Positions 17,393 to 26,356 of a DNA stretch of 64,000 nucleotides are shown here, piece after piece; positions within the stretch are counted from its first letter, which is position 1; each line of letters opens with the position of its first letter. Location: the NCBI GenBank assembly GCA_014695195.1, contig JACJNW010000028.1:248001-312000 (forward strand). Direction: 5' to 3'. This DNA is from Cyanobacteria bacterium FACHB-DQ100 (GTDB taxonomy: Bacteria > Cyanobacteriota > Cyanobacteriia > Leptolyngbyales > Leptolyngbyaceae). The translations under genes and the position numbers were made by a program. A model generated the notes under the pieces. It did not search any database. It was not told the origin of the DNA and saw only the letters and a program-made list of their open reading frames with translations.

Positions 17393-17462
17393 GTATCGTA
17401 AGGCACGAATTGCCCTCAGAAAAGTGTGATAAAGCTGACACACAAACAATCTTGAGGGCAGG
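17393..17462 (+). promoter_or_regulatory. Structured leader before formamidase
   Basis: In the 72-nt gap before formamidase TGCCCTCA (17411-17418) can pair with TGAGGGCA (17453-17460), and GTGTG with CACAC inside it. The 3' arm adjoins the AGGATG that should serve as ribosome-binding site. GTATCGTAAGGCAC (17393-17406) is an NtcA-like GTA-N8-TAC site with one mismatch. Both readings are tentative. Confidence 0.4.
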
Positions 17463-18488
17463 ATGATGAGTGGACTAGGTGGCTTAAACAAGACTCCAAA
17501 CGGTGTGGTTTTGGGGTTGGTGCAGTTGCAGCTTCCGAACGTGGTAACACCCGATGATCTGGCGACACAGACCGATCTCATTTGCCAAATGGTCGGCAAA
17601 GCGCGACGAAATATGCCGACTATGGATCTGGTGGTCTTCCCTGAATACTCGCTGCATGGCTTGTCGATGGACACCAATCCAGAAATCATGTGCCGCTTAG
17701 ACGGAAAAGAAGTCCAAGCGTTTCAGAAAGCTTGCCGGGACAATCACATCTGGGGATGCTTTTCGATCATGGAATACAACCCCCACGGCAATCCCTATAA
17801 CAGCGGTATCATCATCGACGACACCGGAGAACTGAAACTGTATTACCGCAAGCTGCATCCTTGGGTTCCAGTCGAACCGTGGGAGCCTGGAAACTTGGGA
17901 ATTCCTGTGTGTGAAGGCCCGAACGGCAGCACGATCGCGCTCATCATTTGTCACGATGGGATGTTCCCGGAAATGGCGCGTGAATGTGCCTACAAAGGTG
18001 CAGAAATCATAATTCGTACCGCAGGCTACACCGCTCCAATCCGTCACTCCTGGCAAGTCACCAATCAAGCGAACGCGTTTTGCAATCTGATGTACACTGC
18101 CTCGGTGTGTATGTGCGGCACCGATGGCACGTTTGACTCGATGGGTGAAGGTATGTTTGTGAACTTCGACGGCGCGCCGCTGGTGATGGGTAGCCATCGC
18201 CCAGATGAGATCATCACCGCAGAGTTACGCCCGGATCTGGTGCGTGAAGCCCGGAAGCATTGGAGCGTTGAAAATAATATCTATCAGTTCGGGCATCGCG
18301 GCTACGTGGCGGTAAAAGGTGGAGCGCAAGACTGTCCTTACACTTATATGCAAGATTTAGTCAATGGCAGTTATCGCTTGCCTTGGGAAGACGAAGTGAT
18401 TTACACCGACGGAACCTCTTGCGGATTCGCGACTCCGACACGATCGTACCGTGGCGAAGAACTCCCGACCTCTGTGACCGGAGGTTAA
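17463..18488 (+). CDS. Formamidase (nitrilase superfamily)
   Basis: A 341-residue C-N hydrolase closely matching the formamidase AmiF layout: formamide to formate and ammonia, cytoplasmic, homo-oligomeric. The catalytic triad is Glu61 (FPEYS), Lys130 (YYRKLHPW) and Cys163 (ICHDGM), almost the same numbering as in characterised Ami[35 protein letters not shown] and [17 protein letters not shown] are family-specific stretches. It is followed 2 nt later by the biuret-hydrolase gene and then a BMP-type binding protein, so the cluster probably recovers ammonia from small amides. Aliphatic amidase is the alternative, but formamidase fits better. Confidence 0.9.
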   Translation: MMSGLGGLNKTPNGVVLGLVQLQLPNVVTPDDLATQTDLICQMVGKARRNMPTMDLVVFPEYSLHGLSMDTNPEIMCRLDGKEVQAFQKACRDNHIWGCFSIMEYNPHGNPYNSGIIIDDTGELKLYYRKLHPWVPVEPWEPGNLGIPVCEGPNGSTIALIICHDGMFPEMARECAYKGAEIIIRTAGYTAPIRHSWQVTNQANAFCNLMYTASVCMCGTDGTFDSMGEGMFVNFDGAPLVMGSHRPDEIITAELRPDLVREARKHWSVENNIYQFGHRGYVAVKGGAQDCPYTYMQDLVNGSYRLPWEDEVIYTDGTSCGFATPTRSYRGEELPTSVTGG

Positions 18489-18490
18489 GC

Positions 18491-19177
18491 ATGATGTTCG
18501 TCGAGGCTGATCCGTATCCCTATCCGTTTAATGGCGATCTGCGTCCTGAAAACACGGCGCTGATTGTGATTGATATGCAGACGGACTTCTGTGGCAAGGG
18601 CGGGTATGTTGACAAAATGGGCTATGATTTGTCGCTGACCCGCGCTCCGATCGAACCGATCCGCAATCTGTTGACGATCCTGCGATCGCTCAACTACACG
18701 ATTATTCACACCCGCGAAGGACACCGCCCGGATTTGTCAGATCTACCGGAGAATAAACGCTGGCGATCGCAGCAGATCGGCGCTGGTATTGGTGATCCAG
18801 GGCCTTGTGGAAGAATTCTGGTGCGGGGCGAACCTGGATGGGAAATCATTCCTGAACTGGCACCCTTGCCCGGAGAAGTGATCATCGACAAACCCGGAAA
18901 AGGATCGTTTTATGCAACCGATCTGGATTTGATTCTGAAACGCAAGAACATTCAGAATTTGATTCTCACCGGAATTACAACCGATGTCTGTGTACACACC
19001 ACGATGAGAGATGCCAACGATCGCGGCTACGAATGCTTGCTGCTGTCTGATTGTACTGGCGCAACCGATTATGGAAACTACCTTGCAGCGCTCAAGATGA
19101 TCAAAATGCAGGGCGGCGTCTTTGGGGCAGTCTCTGACTCGATCGCGCTCATCACCGCCCTAAAAGCAGGATTGTGA
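18491..19177 (+). CDS. biuH: Biuret hydrolase-like cysteine hydrolase
   Basis: A 228-residue isochorismatase-fold cysteine hydrolase. Asp28 (VIDMQTDF), Lys134 (IDKPGKGSF) and Cys167 (TTDVC) match the Asp-Lys-Cys triad of characterised biuret hydrolase BiuH with a constant offset of eight residues, and long stretches such as [16 protein letters not shown] and [18 protein letters not shown] agree with my memory of the rhizobial enzyme. The product would be allophanate plus ammonia. The start is the first of two ATGs, with GGAGG about 7 nt upstream overlapping the formamidase end. Other ureide hydrolases of this fold remain possible. Cotranscription with formamidase is nearly certain. Confidence 0.8.
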   Translation: MMFVEADPYPYPFNGDLRPENTALIVIDMQTDFCGKGGYVDKMGYDLSLTRAPIEPIRNLLTILRSLNYTIIHTREGHRPDLSDLPENKRWRSQQIGAGIGDPGPCGRILVRGEPGWEIIPELAPLPGEVIIDKPGKGSFYATDLDLILKRKNIQNLILTGITTDVCVHTTMRDANDRGYECLLLSDCTGATDYGNYLAALKMIKMQGGVFGAVSDSIALITALKAGL

Positions 19178-19252
19178 CAGATTATACAATTTGATCAAAG
19201 GAAACAGACTTCAATCGATCGCGTTTATTAGTATCCGAAAAAGGAATCAACG

Positions 19253-20452
19253 ATGAGCAAGAATGATGAGCGTCATTCACGAGTTTCCCGCCGTCAGGTT
19301 GTGCGGGGGCTCTTGGCGACCGGAGCCTTTGGCGCAACCTCGAAACTCTGGACAGGATGTACGCCGGCTAACAATACAAACACCGCAACAACGACGACAG
19401 GTACAAGTCCAGCGGCAGGAAAAGAGCTTGCCATGGGGTTCATCTACGTCGGACCTAAAGATGACTTCGGCTATAATCAGGCGCACTCTCAGGGCAAAGA
19501 AGGGTTGAAAGCCCTGAATGTTAAAACGGTCGATCAAGCCAGCGTTCCTGAAACTACCGAAGTCCAAGAAGCCATGCGGAACATGATCGAGCAAGATAAA
19601 GCTACGGTCTTGTTTCCAACGTCATTTGGCTACTTCGATCCGCATATTCTCAAACTTGCCGCCGATTACCCTGAAGTGCAGTTCTTCCACTGTGGCGGAC
19701 TCTATGATGCCAATAAACACCCAAAAAATGTGGGAAGCTACTTCGGCTACATCGACGAAGCCCAATACGTTGCGGGCGTAGTCGCTGGGCACATGAGCAA
19801 AACAGGCAAGCTCGGTTTTGTGGCAGCAAAACCGATTCCACAAGTGCTTCGCAACATCAACAGCTTTACGTTAGGCGCACGTAGCATCAAGCCGAACATT
19901 ACAACTCAGGTGATTTTCACGGGGGATTGGTCGCTGCCGGTCAAAGAAGCTGAAGCCACAAACAGCTTGGTTGACCAAGGCGCAGATGTGATTACCTGCC
20001 ATGTGGACAGTCCAAAAGTAGTGATGGAAACCGCAGAAAAACGGGGCGTGTTTACGTCGGGCTATCACGCCAACCAGGCATCGCTGGCACCGAAGGGCTA
20101 TCTGACGGGTGCGGAGTGGGATTGGACAAAGGTGTATAGCGAATACACCAAGATGATTCAAGAAGGTAAGACGCTGATGAATGGTGGGATTCCGCATTTG
20201 CTTAGAGGCGGATACAAGGATGGATTCGTGAAGATCTCATCCTTTGGTTCTGCGGTGTCTGATGTTGCGAAAAAAGATGCAGATGCAGCGATCGCGAAAA
20301 TGCAGTCGGGTTCACTGGTGATTTATAAAGGTGGACTGAAAGATAACACCGGAAAAACAGTCGTTCCAGCAGGTAAAGATTACGGCGCAACTGCGATCGA
20401 GCTTGAATCGATGAACTGGCTGGTTGAAGGTGTAGTCGGCAAAACCGCCTAG
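19253..20452 (+). CDS. BMP-family solute-binding lipoprotein, Tat-exported
   Basis: A 399-residue periplasmic binding protein of the BMP/PnrA (Med) family. The N-terminus has a twin-arginine motif (SRRQVVRG, Arg13-Arg14), a hydrophobic stretch and a lipobox ending at Cys36 (LWTGC), so it should be exported folded by Tat and lipid-anchored. A Thr-rich linker leads to the binding domain (LAMGFIYVGPKDDFGYNQAH). BMP proteins usually bind nucleosides, but next to formamidase and biuret hydrolase a small amide or ureide ligand is likely. No permease or ATPase gene follows. AAGGA precedes the ATG. Confidence 0.88.
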   Translation: MSKNDERHSRVSRRQVVRGLLATGAFGATSKLWTGCTPANNTNTATTTTGTSPAAGKELAMGFIYVGPKDDFGYNQAHSQGKEGLKALNVKTVDQASVPETTEVQEAMRNMIEQDKATVLFPTSFGYFDPHILKLAADYPEVQFFHCGGLYDANKHPKNVGSYFGYIDEAQYVAGVVAGHMSKTGKLGFVAAKPIPQVLRNINSFTLGARSIKPNITTQVIFTGDWSLPVKEAEATNSLVDQGADVITCHVDSPKVVMETAEKRGVFTSGYHANQASLAPKGYLTGAEWDWTKVYSEYTKMIQEGKTLMNGGIPHLLRGGYKDGFVKISSFGSAVSDVAKKDADAAIAKMQSGSLVIYKGGLKDNTGKTVVPAGKDYGATAIELESMNWLVEGVVGKTA

Positions 20453-20460
20453 AAATTCAC

Positions 20461-20498
20461 TGCCACCGCTAAACTCGTAGACGGGATTAGCGGTGGCA
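20461..20498 (+). terminator. 12-bp hairpin between BMP and kinase-like genes
   Basis: TGCCACCGCTAA (20461-20472) and TTAGCGGTGGCA (20487-20498) form a perfect 12-bp stem with a 14-nt loop. There is no T-run; the 3' arm contains the GTG that could start the next gene. It could protect the upstream mRNA or control the downstream start. Confidence 0.55.
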
Positions 20499-20501
20499 AG
20501 C

Positions 20502-21314
20502 ATGAACTGGATTTATTTAATTGCAGGATTGAGCCTCGGTTTTGTCGGTGGATGGTTGGCCCGAAAGGCTCCTCAGAATAATCAGGAGCTTGAACTAGCG
20601 TATCGATCGCTGCTCGAACTCAGCCAATTCAAAGCGGGATTTCTGGCGCGAACGTCTCATGAATTGCGATCGCCCCTCAACGGCATGATCGGCGCACATC
20701 AGCTCATTCTTGCGGACTTGTGTGAATCACCTGAAGAAGAACGCGAATTTATTGCCCAGGCAAATGAGTCTGCACTCAAGCTAGTCAAGCTACTCGATGA
20801 GGTTATTCATATTTCTAAAACTGAATACGGAACAGGCAAATTAGACCTACAACCTGTTTCTATTTCTGATGTGTTGGATAATGTATATTCTTTAACGCAT
20901 CTATTATCGGAAAATCGGAATCTACCCTTTTATTTAGCCTCACCTGATCCTGACCTCAAGGCTATTGCCGATCGCAAATCGCTTTTGCAAGTGTTAACCA
21001 GTTTGATTAGCAGCGCGATCGCGACGATGCAGGAAGGCTCGATTAAACTTTCGGCACACGCAGATGCGAATTTTGTGTATATCGATTTGGAAGACGAACG
21101 CCCGATTGAGGTTTGGCAAGAAGCGATCGACTTGCTCAAACGAGAAGCGCCACTCGATTTGGAACCGCCCTCGTTAGGATTTAGTCTATTGCTGAATCAG
21201 AATCTCATGGAGTTTATGAAGGGTCGGTTAGAATTGGTCAAGCTGCCAATGAACTCAGCAGAAACTATCACTCAACTCCGATGCACTCTGCCTCGAAATG
21301 CGGTTCAATCATAA
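20502..21314 (+). CDS. Histidine-kinase-like protein with degenerate ATP site
   Basis: About 270 residues. An N-terminal hydrophobic helix (about 3-20) anchors it. The dimerisation/H-box FLARTSHELRSPLNGMIG with His53 is intact. The ATPase part is not: the N-box position reads QVLTSLISSAIAT without the usual asparagines, the G1 box is replaced by YIDLEDERPIEVW, and no GxGL loop is seen. It is probably unable to autophosphorylate and may instead act as a phosphoacceptor or scaffold. The start could also be GTG 20493. The next gene is a Ser/Thr kinase 21 nt away, so the pair may be cotranscribed. Confidence 0.75.
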   Translation: MNWIYLIAGLSLGFVGGWLARKAPQNNQELELAYRSLLELSQFKAGFLARTSHELRSPLNGMIGAHQLILADLCESPEEEREFIAQANESALKLVKLLDEVIHISKTEYGTGKLDLQPVSISDVLDNVYSLTHLLSENRNLPFYLASPDPDLKAIADRKSLLQVLTSLISSAIATMQEGSIKLSAHADANFVYIDLEDERPIEVWQEAIDLLKREAPLDLEPPSLGFSLLLNQNLMEFMKGRLELVKLPMNSAETITQLRCTLPRNAVQS

Positions 21315-21335
21315 AGCGGTCAGGCTTGATTTGGC

Positions 21336-22973
21336 ATGGATTCTCTCGTTGGTACAACGCTCTCAAATGGTAAATACACCCTGCAAGCGATTATTGGTCA
21401 GGGTGGATTCGGCGTGACTTATAAAGCAATTCATCACTTTTTGCATCAAACTGTAGTGATCAAAACGCTGAATGAGTCCCTAAGATTCGAGCGAAATTTT
21501 GCCGATTTCGAGCGCAAATTCCAGGATGAAGCGCGGCGGTTGGCGCTGTGTGTGCATCCGAATATTGTGCGCGTGAGTGATTTTTTCATCGAAAGCGATC
21601 GCTCGTACATGGTGATGGATTACATTCCCGGCAAAACACTGGAAGAGATCGTTTTTCCGAATCGACCGCTATCGGAAGCGATCGCAATTCACTACATCCG
21701 GCAAATCGGCTCAGCGCTGCAAGTGGTTCACCGCAACGGATTGCTGCATCGAGATATCAAACCTGAAAACATTATTATTCGTGAAGGTACCCAAGAAGCC
21801 ATTCTGATCGATTTTGGCATTGCACGGGAATTCACACCGAATTCAACGCAAACGCATACCCAAATGATGTCGGTCGGATATGCACCGATCGAGCAATATT
21901 TCGCTCAGCAAAAACGCAGTCCTGCAAGCGATGTTTACGGCTTAGCTGCAACACTCTACGCATTAGTTACAGCAACCGTTCCGATCGCAGCGATTCTACG
22001 AGATCACGAACGAATGCCCGAACCGCGAGAACTCCAACCCTCGGTTAGTCCGGGTGTGAACCAGGCAATTCTGCGGGGGATGGCAATGAACGCCGCCATG
22101 CGCTCTGCCAGCGTTGAAGAATGGTTATCCCTTCTGCCACAGGATGCTGTCACGCCGTCACAAACCTTCACTGCTCCTGTAACGCAGGCTTCAAAAGTTT
22201 CGACTGCAACTGCCGCAACGATCGCGTATGCCCCAAGAACCGAAGAACCGATCGCAACGACAAATCCAAAATTGCGCCTAGCTTGGCTGCTTGCCGCTTT
22301 AACCGGACTCACCTTAACTGGAGTGGCGATCGCACTGCTCTCGCCGCGATCGCGCCAAACATCTGAACCCGCCGTAACGCTGAATTCTCCGAGTCCACTC
22401 CCTTCGATTTCGCCTACGCCGTCTGAAGCCCCGAGTCCGTCTCCCGTCCAAATCGACCCGCCCCAACCCAAACCTAGCGCTTCGATTCCGCCATCTCCCA
22501 GCCCTGAAGCAACTCCGATCGCGCCGTCTACCCCAGAACCTTCTCAAACAAAAACTCAATCAACGGGTCGTGTTCCTGGTTTCGCAGTTGGCACGTCGGA
22601 ACAGGAAGTGCGAGCAATTCTGGGAGAGCCTGCACAAACAGGGCGCGGCTATTGGCAAAATACTCGCAGCGCTTTGTATGAAGTTGTACCCGATCAGATT
22701 ACGCTTGCCTATCTGTACGACCGATCGACAAACCAAATTCGGCAAACTGAGGCATCATTTGCTCAATCGGTTGATGATTTAACGCTGCAAGTGACCGTCA
22801 ATGGAATGCTAGGTAGCCGTGCCACATCGGAAGTCATCAACGGGTTGAAGCAAGTTTATCGACGAGAACGCAATCGCTATCGATTTCAACAAGGCAATCT
22901 CAAAGGTGTCATTGAGCGGAACGAGCGCGATCGGATTTATGTCGGGGTTTGGGACTCAAATTTACATGATTAG
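21336..22973 (+). CDS. Membrane Ser/Thr protein kinase with extracytoplasmic domain
   Basis: A 545-residue Hanks-type kinase. The kinase domain (about 14-270) has [11 protein letters not shown], the ATP-binding Lys43, the catalytic HRDIKPEN (Asp140) and DFG Asp159, so it should be active. A single transmembrane helix lies at about 313-336, followed by a Pro/Ser-rich linker. The C-terminal domain (about 410-545), with [17 protein letters not shown], resembles an SmpA/OmlA-like fold and may be a periplasmic sensor. The preceding kinase-like gene may work with it. Substrates are unknown. Confidence 0.9.
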   Translation: MDSLVGTTLSNGKYTLQAIIGQGGFGVTYKAIHHFLHQTVVIKTLNESLRFERNFADFERKFQDEARRLALCVHPNIVRVSDFFIESDRSYMVMDYIPGKTLEEIVFPNRPLSEAIAIHYIRQIGSALQVVHRNGLLHRDIKPENIIIREGTQEAILIDFGIAREFTPNSTQTHTQMMSVGYAPIEQYFAQQKRSPASDVYGLAATLYALVTATVPIAAILRDHERMPEPRELQPSVSPGVNQAILRGMAMNAAMRSASVEEWLSLLPQDAVTPSQTFTAPVTQASKVSTATAATIAYAPRTEEPIATTNPKLRLAWLLAALTGLTLTGVAIALLSPRSRQTSEPAVTLNSPSPLPSISPTPSEAPSPSPVQIDPPQPKPSASIPPSPSPEATPIAPSTPEPSQTKTQSTGRVPGFAVGTSEQEVRAILGEPAQTGRGYWQNTRSALYEVVPDQITLAYLYDRSTNQIRQTEASFAQSVDDLTLQVTVNGMLGSRATSEVINGLKQVYRRERNRYRFQQGNLKGVIERNERDRIYVGVWDSNLHD

Positions 22974-23097
22974 ACCTTAAGCGGGTGGTATTTCATTCTA
23001 CTGTCCGAGCTTCTTGCACTTCAGAAACTACGGCAAAATTAAAGAAGCATTATTTACGATCGCTCCTCATACCGAATTAAACATAGAATGCCATACT

Positions 23098-23129
23098 CAA
23101 AGTCCCCCATTCTGGGGGATTTAGGGGGC
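23098..23129 (-). repeat. Interspersed palindromic repeat, copy 1
   Basis: On the minus strand this reads GCCCCCTAAATCCCCCA, a 4-nt loop, TGGGGGACTTTG-like. It is nearly identical to 40752-40784 inside cbiD. It sits 70-100 bp before the decayed antitoxin gene. This element type is scattered in many cyanobacterial genomes. Confidence 0.8.
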
Positions 23130-23200
23130 GAGAATCTGTCGCATCCACAAATCAATCTGGTATCAGGACTGAACTGAAACTCATCTCTCAGTATCCCAAT

Positions 23201-23452
23201 TTGCGATCGCTGATTGAAGCTGTGATCGCCGAATCACTTTCGTCGGTTGAAGCTGGAATTCAACGAACTCAAACACGACTTGAAGCTTTTGAAACTCAAT
23301 ACCAACTCTCAACCGAAGAGTTTCTGAGGCGTTACGAAAATGATGAGCTTCAAGAAACACTTGAGCTTGATGAATGGATCGGTGAATCGCGAATGCTCAA
23401 GCGATTACAAGAAAAAGCGACCCGATTAAAAGAGGTTGAATTTGCAGATTGA
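23201..23452 (+). CDS. Antitoxin-like protein, 5' end uncertain
   Basis: At least 83 residues, helical and acidic (EAVIAESLSSVEAGIQRTQT, FLRRYENDELQETLELDEW). From memory this resembles the antitoxin of TumE/DUF6516 toxin pairs in cyanobacteria. The open frame continues upstream as ELKLISQYPNLRS, which fits the family, but no ATG, GTG or TTG exists there before the frame runs into the interspersed repeat; TTG 23201 is the first usable codon and would drop conserved residues. The gene may therefore be 5'-truncated or start at CTG 23174. Its end overlaps the start of a truncated toxin. Confidence 0.5.
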   Translation: MRSLIEAVIAESLSSVEAGIQRTQTRLEAFETQYQLSTEEFLRRYENDELQETLELDEWIGESRMLKRLQEKATRLKEVEFAD

Positions 23453-23573
23453 GCTTTATTTTCAGCAAATTCAAGAAATAATTTCCGTTGATGTAGTATT
23501 AAACACCAATAAACGGCATGAAAGGCTTCTCTGCTTCCATGCCGTTAAGCTTTTGAGTTGTCTAACCGATTAG
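23442..23573 (+). pseudogene. Truncated TumE/DUF6516-like toxin remnant
   Basis: A TTG at 23442, overlapping the antitoxin-like gene's end and preceded by GAGG, opens a frame beginning LQIELYFQQIQEIIS, which resembles the first 15 residues of TumE-family toxins (about 110 aa). After that the sequence is unrelated, runs through a terminator hairpin and stops at 23573 after 43 codons. The family match comes from memory. The remnant explains the orphan antitoxin-like gene. Confidence 0.45.
23512..23546 (-). terminator. Terminator-like hairpin after the WGxxGxxG gene
   Basis: AACGGCATG (23512-23520) pairs perfectly with CATGCCGTT (23538-23546) with a 17-nt loop. On the minus strand the stem is followed by TATTGGTGTTT, a modest T-rich tail. 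Confidence 0.6.
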
Positions 23574-23869
23574 TAGCGATCGCGGGTTCCCGATACATCT
23601 GCCGGATCACGATATGCAGTTGCACCCGTCGAAGAATGCTCATCGCGGCTGCTCTTGCGTCCCATCAAACCGAACAATCCGAGCAAGCCCAACAGACCCC
23701 AGTAACCGTTGCGTCCTTCTTGGTGATAACCTGCATCTTGAGTAGTCGTGCCGGTTCCAGTCCCGGTTCCAGTTCCGGTTCCAGTTCCGGTTTGGCTCAT
23801 TGCAGGCAGCGACATCGGAGCCAAAATCAAAGCAGAAGCTAATGCGAGTTTTGCAGCAAATTTAGTCAT
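23570..23869 (-). CDS. Small exported WGxxGxxG-type protein
   Basis: A 99-residue exported protein. A signal peptide (MTKFAAKLALASALILAPMS) precedes a Thr-Gly repeat (TGTGTGTGTGTG), a short linker and a hydrophobic GYWGLLGLLGLFGLMGRK segment, the WGxxGxxG C-terminal motif, then a polar tail ending TRDRY. AAGGA lies before the ATG at 23869. The TG repeat is encoded by a 12-bp tandem DNA repeat and should vary between strains. The hydrophobic motif probably anchors the protein in a membrane. Function unknown. Confidence 0.72.
   Translation of the reverse strand: MTKFAAKLALASALILAPMSLPAMSQTGTGTGTGTGTGTGTTTQDAGYHQEGRNGYWGLLGLLGLFGLMGRKSSRDEHSSTGATAYRDPADVSGTRDRY
23751..23792. repeat. 12-bp tandem repeat encoding Thr-Gly
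   Basis: Three and a half copies of CCGGTTCCAGTT (first copy one base different) lie within the small exported protein gene and encode its TG run. Confidence 0.85.
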
Positions 23870-24114
23870 TGTTTTTATCCTTTTATCAACTTTGAACAGC
23901 TTCAGAATATAAACTTCAAACTCCAAATTAATCTGACTAAAGCTTGAGAAGTGACTCTGTTGTTAGAGCTATTTCGTGGTTACAAACATCGGCCGTTCGA
24001 GCGATGGAATATTTCAAAACCGTTACATTCATTGGGATTGCGGCTATACCAGATCCCCTCCAGTGATAGGCTAAGAAACGTAGAAAACAAAAGGTTTTAT
24101 CAAGAGGCTTCTGC

Positions 24115-25179
24115 ATGACGGGTTCTTCGCAACTTCCACTTTTGTTACGGGCAGCACGGGGCGAAGTGTTAGATCGTCCCCCAGTTTGGATGATGCGACA
24201 GGCTGGTCGCTACATGAAAGCCTATCGAGATCTGCGCGATCGCTATCCGTCGTTCCGCGAACGCTCTGAAATTCCAGAGGTCGCGATCGAGGTGTCGCTG
24301 CAACCTTGGAGAGCTTTCAAGCCCGATGGCGTGATTCTGTTTTCCGACATTGTGACTCCGCTTCCCGGTCTCGGAATCGAGATGGACATCGCTGAGGGAA
24401 AAGGCCCGATCATTGCTGATCCGATTCGCACTCAAGCACAGATCGATCGACTGCATCCGCTCGTTCCCGAAGAAACGATGCCGTTTATCAAAACGATTTT
24501 GAAGTCTCTGCGCGAAGAAGTCAAAAATGAAGCAACGGTTCTGGGATTTGTCGGTGCGCCTTGGACATTAGCGGCTTACGCCGTCGAAGGCAAAGGATCG
24601 AAGACCTATTCGATCATCAAAAACATGGCATTTTCTGATCCGGCGATTCTGCATCAATTGTTGTCGAAGCTGGCAGATGCGATCGCGACTTACGCTTGCT
24701 ATCAAATCGACTGTGGTGCACAAGTGATCCAAATGTTCGATTCTTGGGCAGGACAACTTAGCCCTCAAGATTACGATACGTTTGCGTTGCCGTATCAACA
24801 GCAGGTGTTCCGCAAGATTAAACAGGTGCATCCGGACACGCCGCTCATTCTGTTGGTGACAGGAAGCGCTGGACTCCTAGAACGCATGGCAAAAGCGGGA
24901 GCGGATATCTTGACGATCGATTGGACGGTCGATATGGCGGATGCTCGCGCTCGACTCGGTAAAGAGATGAAGGTGCAAGGCAACCTTGATCCGGGTGTGT
25001 TGTTTGGATCGAAGGAATTTATCCGCGATCGCATTCTCGACACGATTCGCAAAGCAGGCAACCGTGGTCACATTTTGAACCTCGGACACGGCATTCTCCC
25101 CAATACCCCGGAGGAAAATGCAGCCTACTTCTTTGAGACGGCGAAGCAAGTGGATCAGCTTCTTGCTGCTGCACGTTGA
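24115..25179 (+). CDS. hemE: Uroporphyrinogen decarboxylase
   Basis: A 354-residue HemE, decarboxylating uroporphyrinogen III to coproporphyrinogen III for haem and chlorophyll. [16 protein letters not shown] contains the substrate-binding arginines; [12 protein letters not shown] carries the catalytic Asp; [12 protein letters not shown] and [13 protein letters not shown] are family motifs; [14 protein letters not shown] is the C-terminal signature. AGAGG is positioned before the ATG. Normal length, monocistronic in appearance. Confidence 0.97.
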   Translation: MTGSSQLPLLLRAARGEVLDRPPVWMMRQAGRYMKAYRDLRDRYPSFRERSEIPEVAIEVSLQPWRAFKPDGVILFSDIVTPLPGLGIEMDIAEGKGPIIADPIRTQAQIDRLHPLVPEETMPFIKTILKSLREEVKNEATVLGFVGAPWTLAAYAVEGKGSKTYSIIKNMAFSDPAILHQLLSKLADAIATYACYQIDCGAQVIQMFDSWAGQLSPQDYDTFALPYQQQVFRKIKQVHPDTPLILLVTGSAGLLERMAKAGADILTIDWTVDMADARARLGKEMKVQGNLDPGVLFGSKEFIRDRILDTIRKAGNRGHILNLGHGILPNTPEENAAYFFETAKQVDQLLAAAR

Positions 25180-25298
25180 TGAAATTTCGACGATGAAAGG
25201 CATTGAGCGGATCAGAATTGGGCAGAACCGTTTATTCTGTTAATTCATAGGGTTTCCTCCTGCACTTTGTCTTTCATCATTCATCCCTGAATTCCTCA

Positions 25299-26240
25299 AT
25301 GAGCAAGCGAATCTTCGTGACAGGTGCAAGTGGTTGCATTGGTCACTATCTTGTCGAAGCCCTGATTCAAAACACTCGACATGAACTGTTTCTGCTCGTT
25401 CGTGATGCTAGCAAGATCAAGATTGATCTGACGGCGCGATCGGGCATTACTGTAATTGAGTCAGATTTGCGTGAGATTGAGCAACATCGAGAACTTCTAA
25501 GCACGATCGATTGTGTGATACTAGCGGCGACAGCTTGGGGCGGAGAAGGGATTCAAGAAGTCAATGTGCAAAGCAATCTGCAATTGCTCTCGATGCTTGA
25601 TCCAGAGCGCGTCGAGCAAGTGATCTATTTTTCGACCGCTAGTATTCTCGATCGCAACAATCAACTGCTGCCTGAAGCATTTACGATCGGCAACGATTAT
25701 CTGAAATCCAAGTATACCTGTTACGAGAAGTTAGCCGGGTTGGCGATCGCACCTAAAATTACCAAGCTGTTCCCGACCTTAGTGATCGGCGGTGGAGAGT
25801 GTTATCCTTACTCGGCGGTGACAACTGGAATTCCAGAGGTGGCAAGGTGGGCGAAGCTGATTCGCTTTTTCCGTGCTGATGGCAGTTTTCACTTTATTCA
25901 CGCTCATGATATTGCTCAAGTGGTGCGGCATTTTGTGGATCACCCGCCGAAGGAAAAGAGTTTTGTAGTGGGCAATCAGAAAATTACGGTCAATCAGGTA
26001 TTTGATGAGCTTTGTTTCTACCGGGGCCTCAAGCCGATGCTGGGCTTTCCGTTGCTTCTACTTGCGGATCTGGTGATTTTTCTGTTTCGGATTCAGATGG
26101 GCGAGTGGGATCGGTTTGCGTTGCGCTACCGTCACTTTATCCACCAAAATCCGATTAGTCCCGCTACGTTTGGTATGGAGAACTATTGCTCAACGATCGA
26201 AGATGTGTTGAAGCTGAGCGGCGTTCGCAGAAAGCGATGA
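25299..26240 (+). CDS. NAD-dependent epimerase/dehydratase family protein
   Basis: A 313-residue extended short-chain dehydrogenase. The Rossmann motif is GASGCIGHYLVE at residues 9-20. The active-site tyrosine is probably in YLKSKYTCYEKL, a modified YxxxK, with Ser in FSTAS. Cyanobacterial relatives are often labelled sugar epimerase, but the substrate is unknown. A C-terminal hydrophobic segment (LLLADLVIFLFRI) may associate with a membrane. It follows hemE by 119 bp. Confidence 0.83.
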   Translation: MSKRIFVTGASGCIGHYLVEALIQNTRHELFLLVRDASKIKIDLTARSGITVIESDLREIEQHRELLSTIDCVILAATAWGGEGIQEVNVQSNLQLLSMLDPERVEQVIYFSTASILDRNNQLLPEAFTIGNDYLKSKYTCYEKLAGLAIAPKITKLFPTLVIGGGECYPYSAVTTGIPEVARWAKLIRFFRADGSFHFIHAHDIAQVVRHFVDHPPKEKSFVVGNQKITVNQVFDELCFYRGLKPMLGFPLLLLADLVIFLFRIQMGEWDRFALRYRHFIHQNPISPATFGMENYCSTIEDVLKLSGVRRKR

Positions 26241-26356
26241 ATTTTGGCTGTTGGAATGAATGTGCTTTGAAATTTGATTTGATCAACTTAAATCAGAACG
26301 CTGTATGATGACCCAAATGTTAGGGTAGCGATTTTGACGCATCATCGGAGGCGAGC

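Noticed and set aside
18383-18490. Longer start for the biuret hydrolase gene inside formamidase
   Set aside because: The extra residues are the out-of-frame formamidase sequence; ATG 18491 has GGAGG upstream and gives the family N-terminus.
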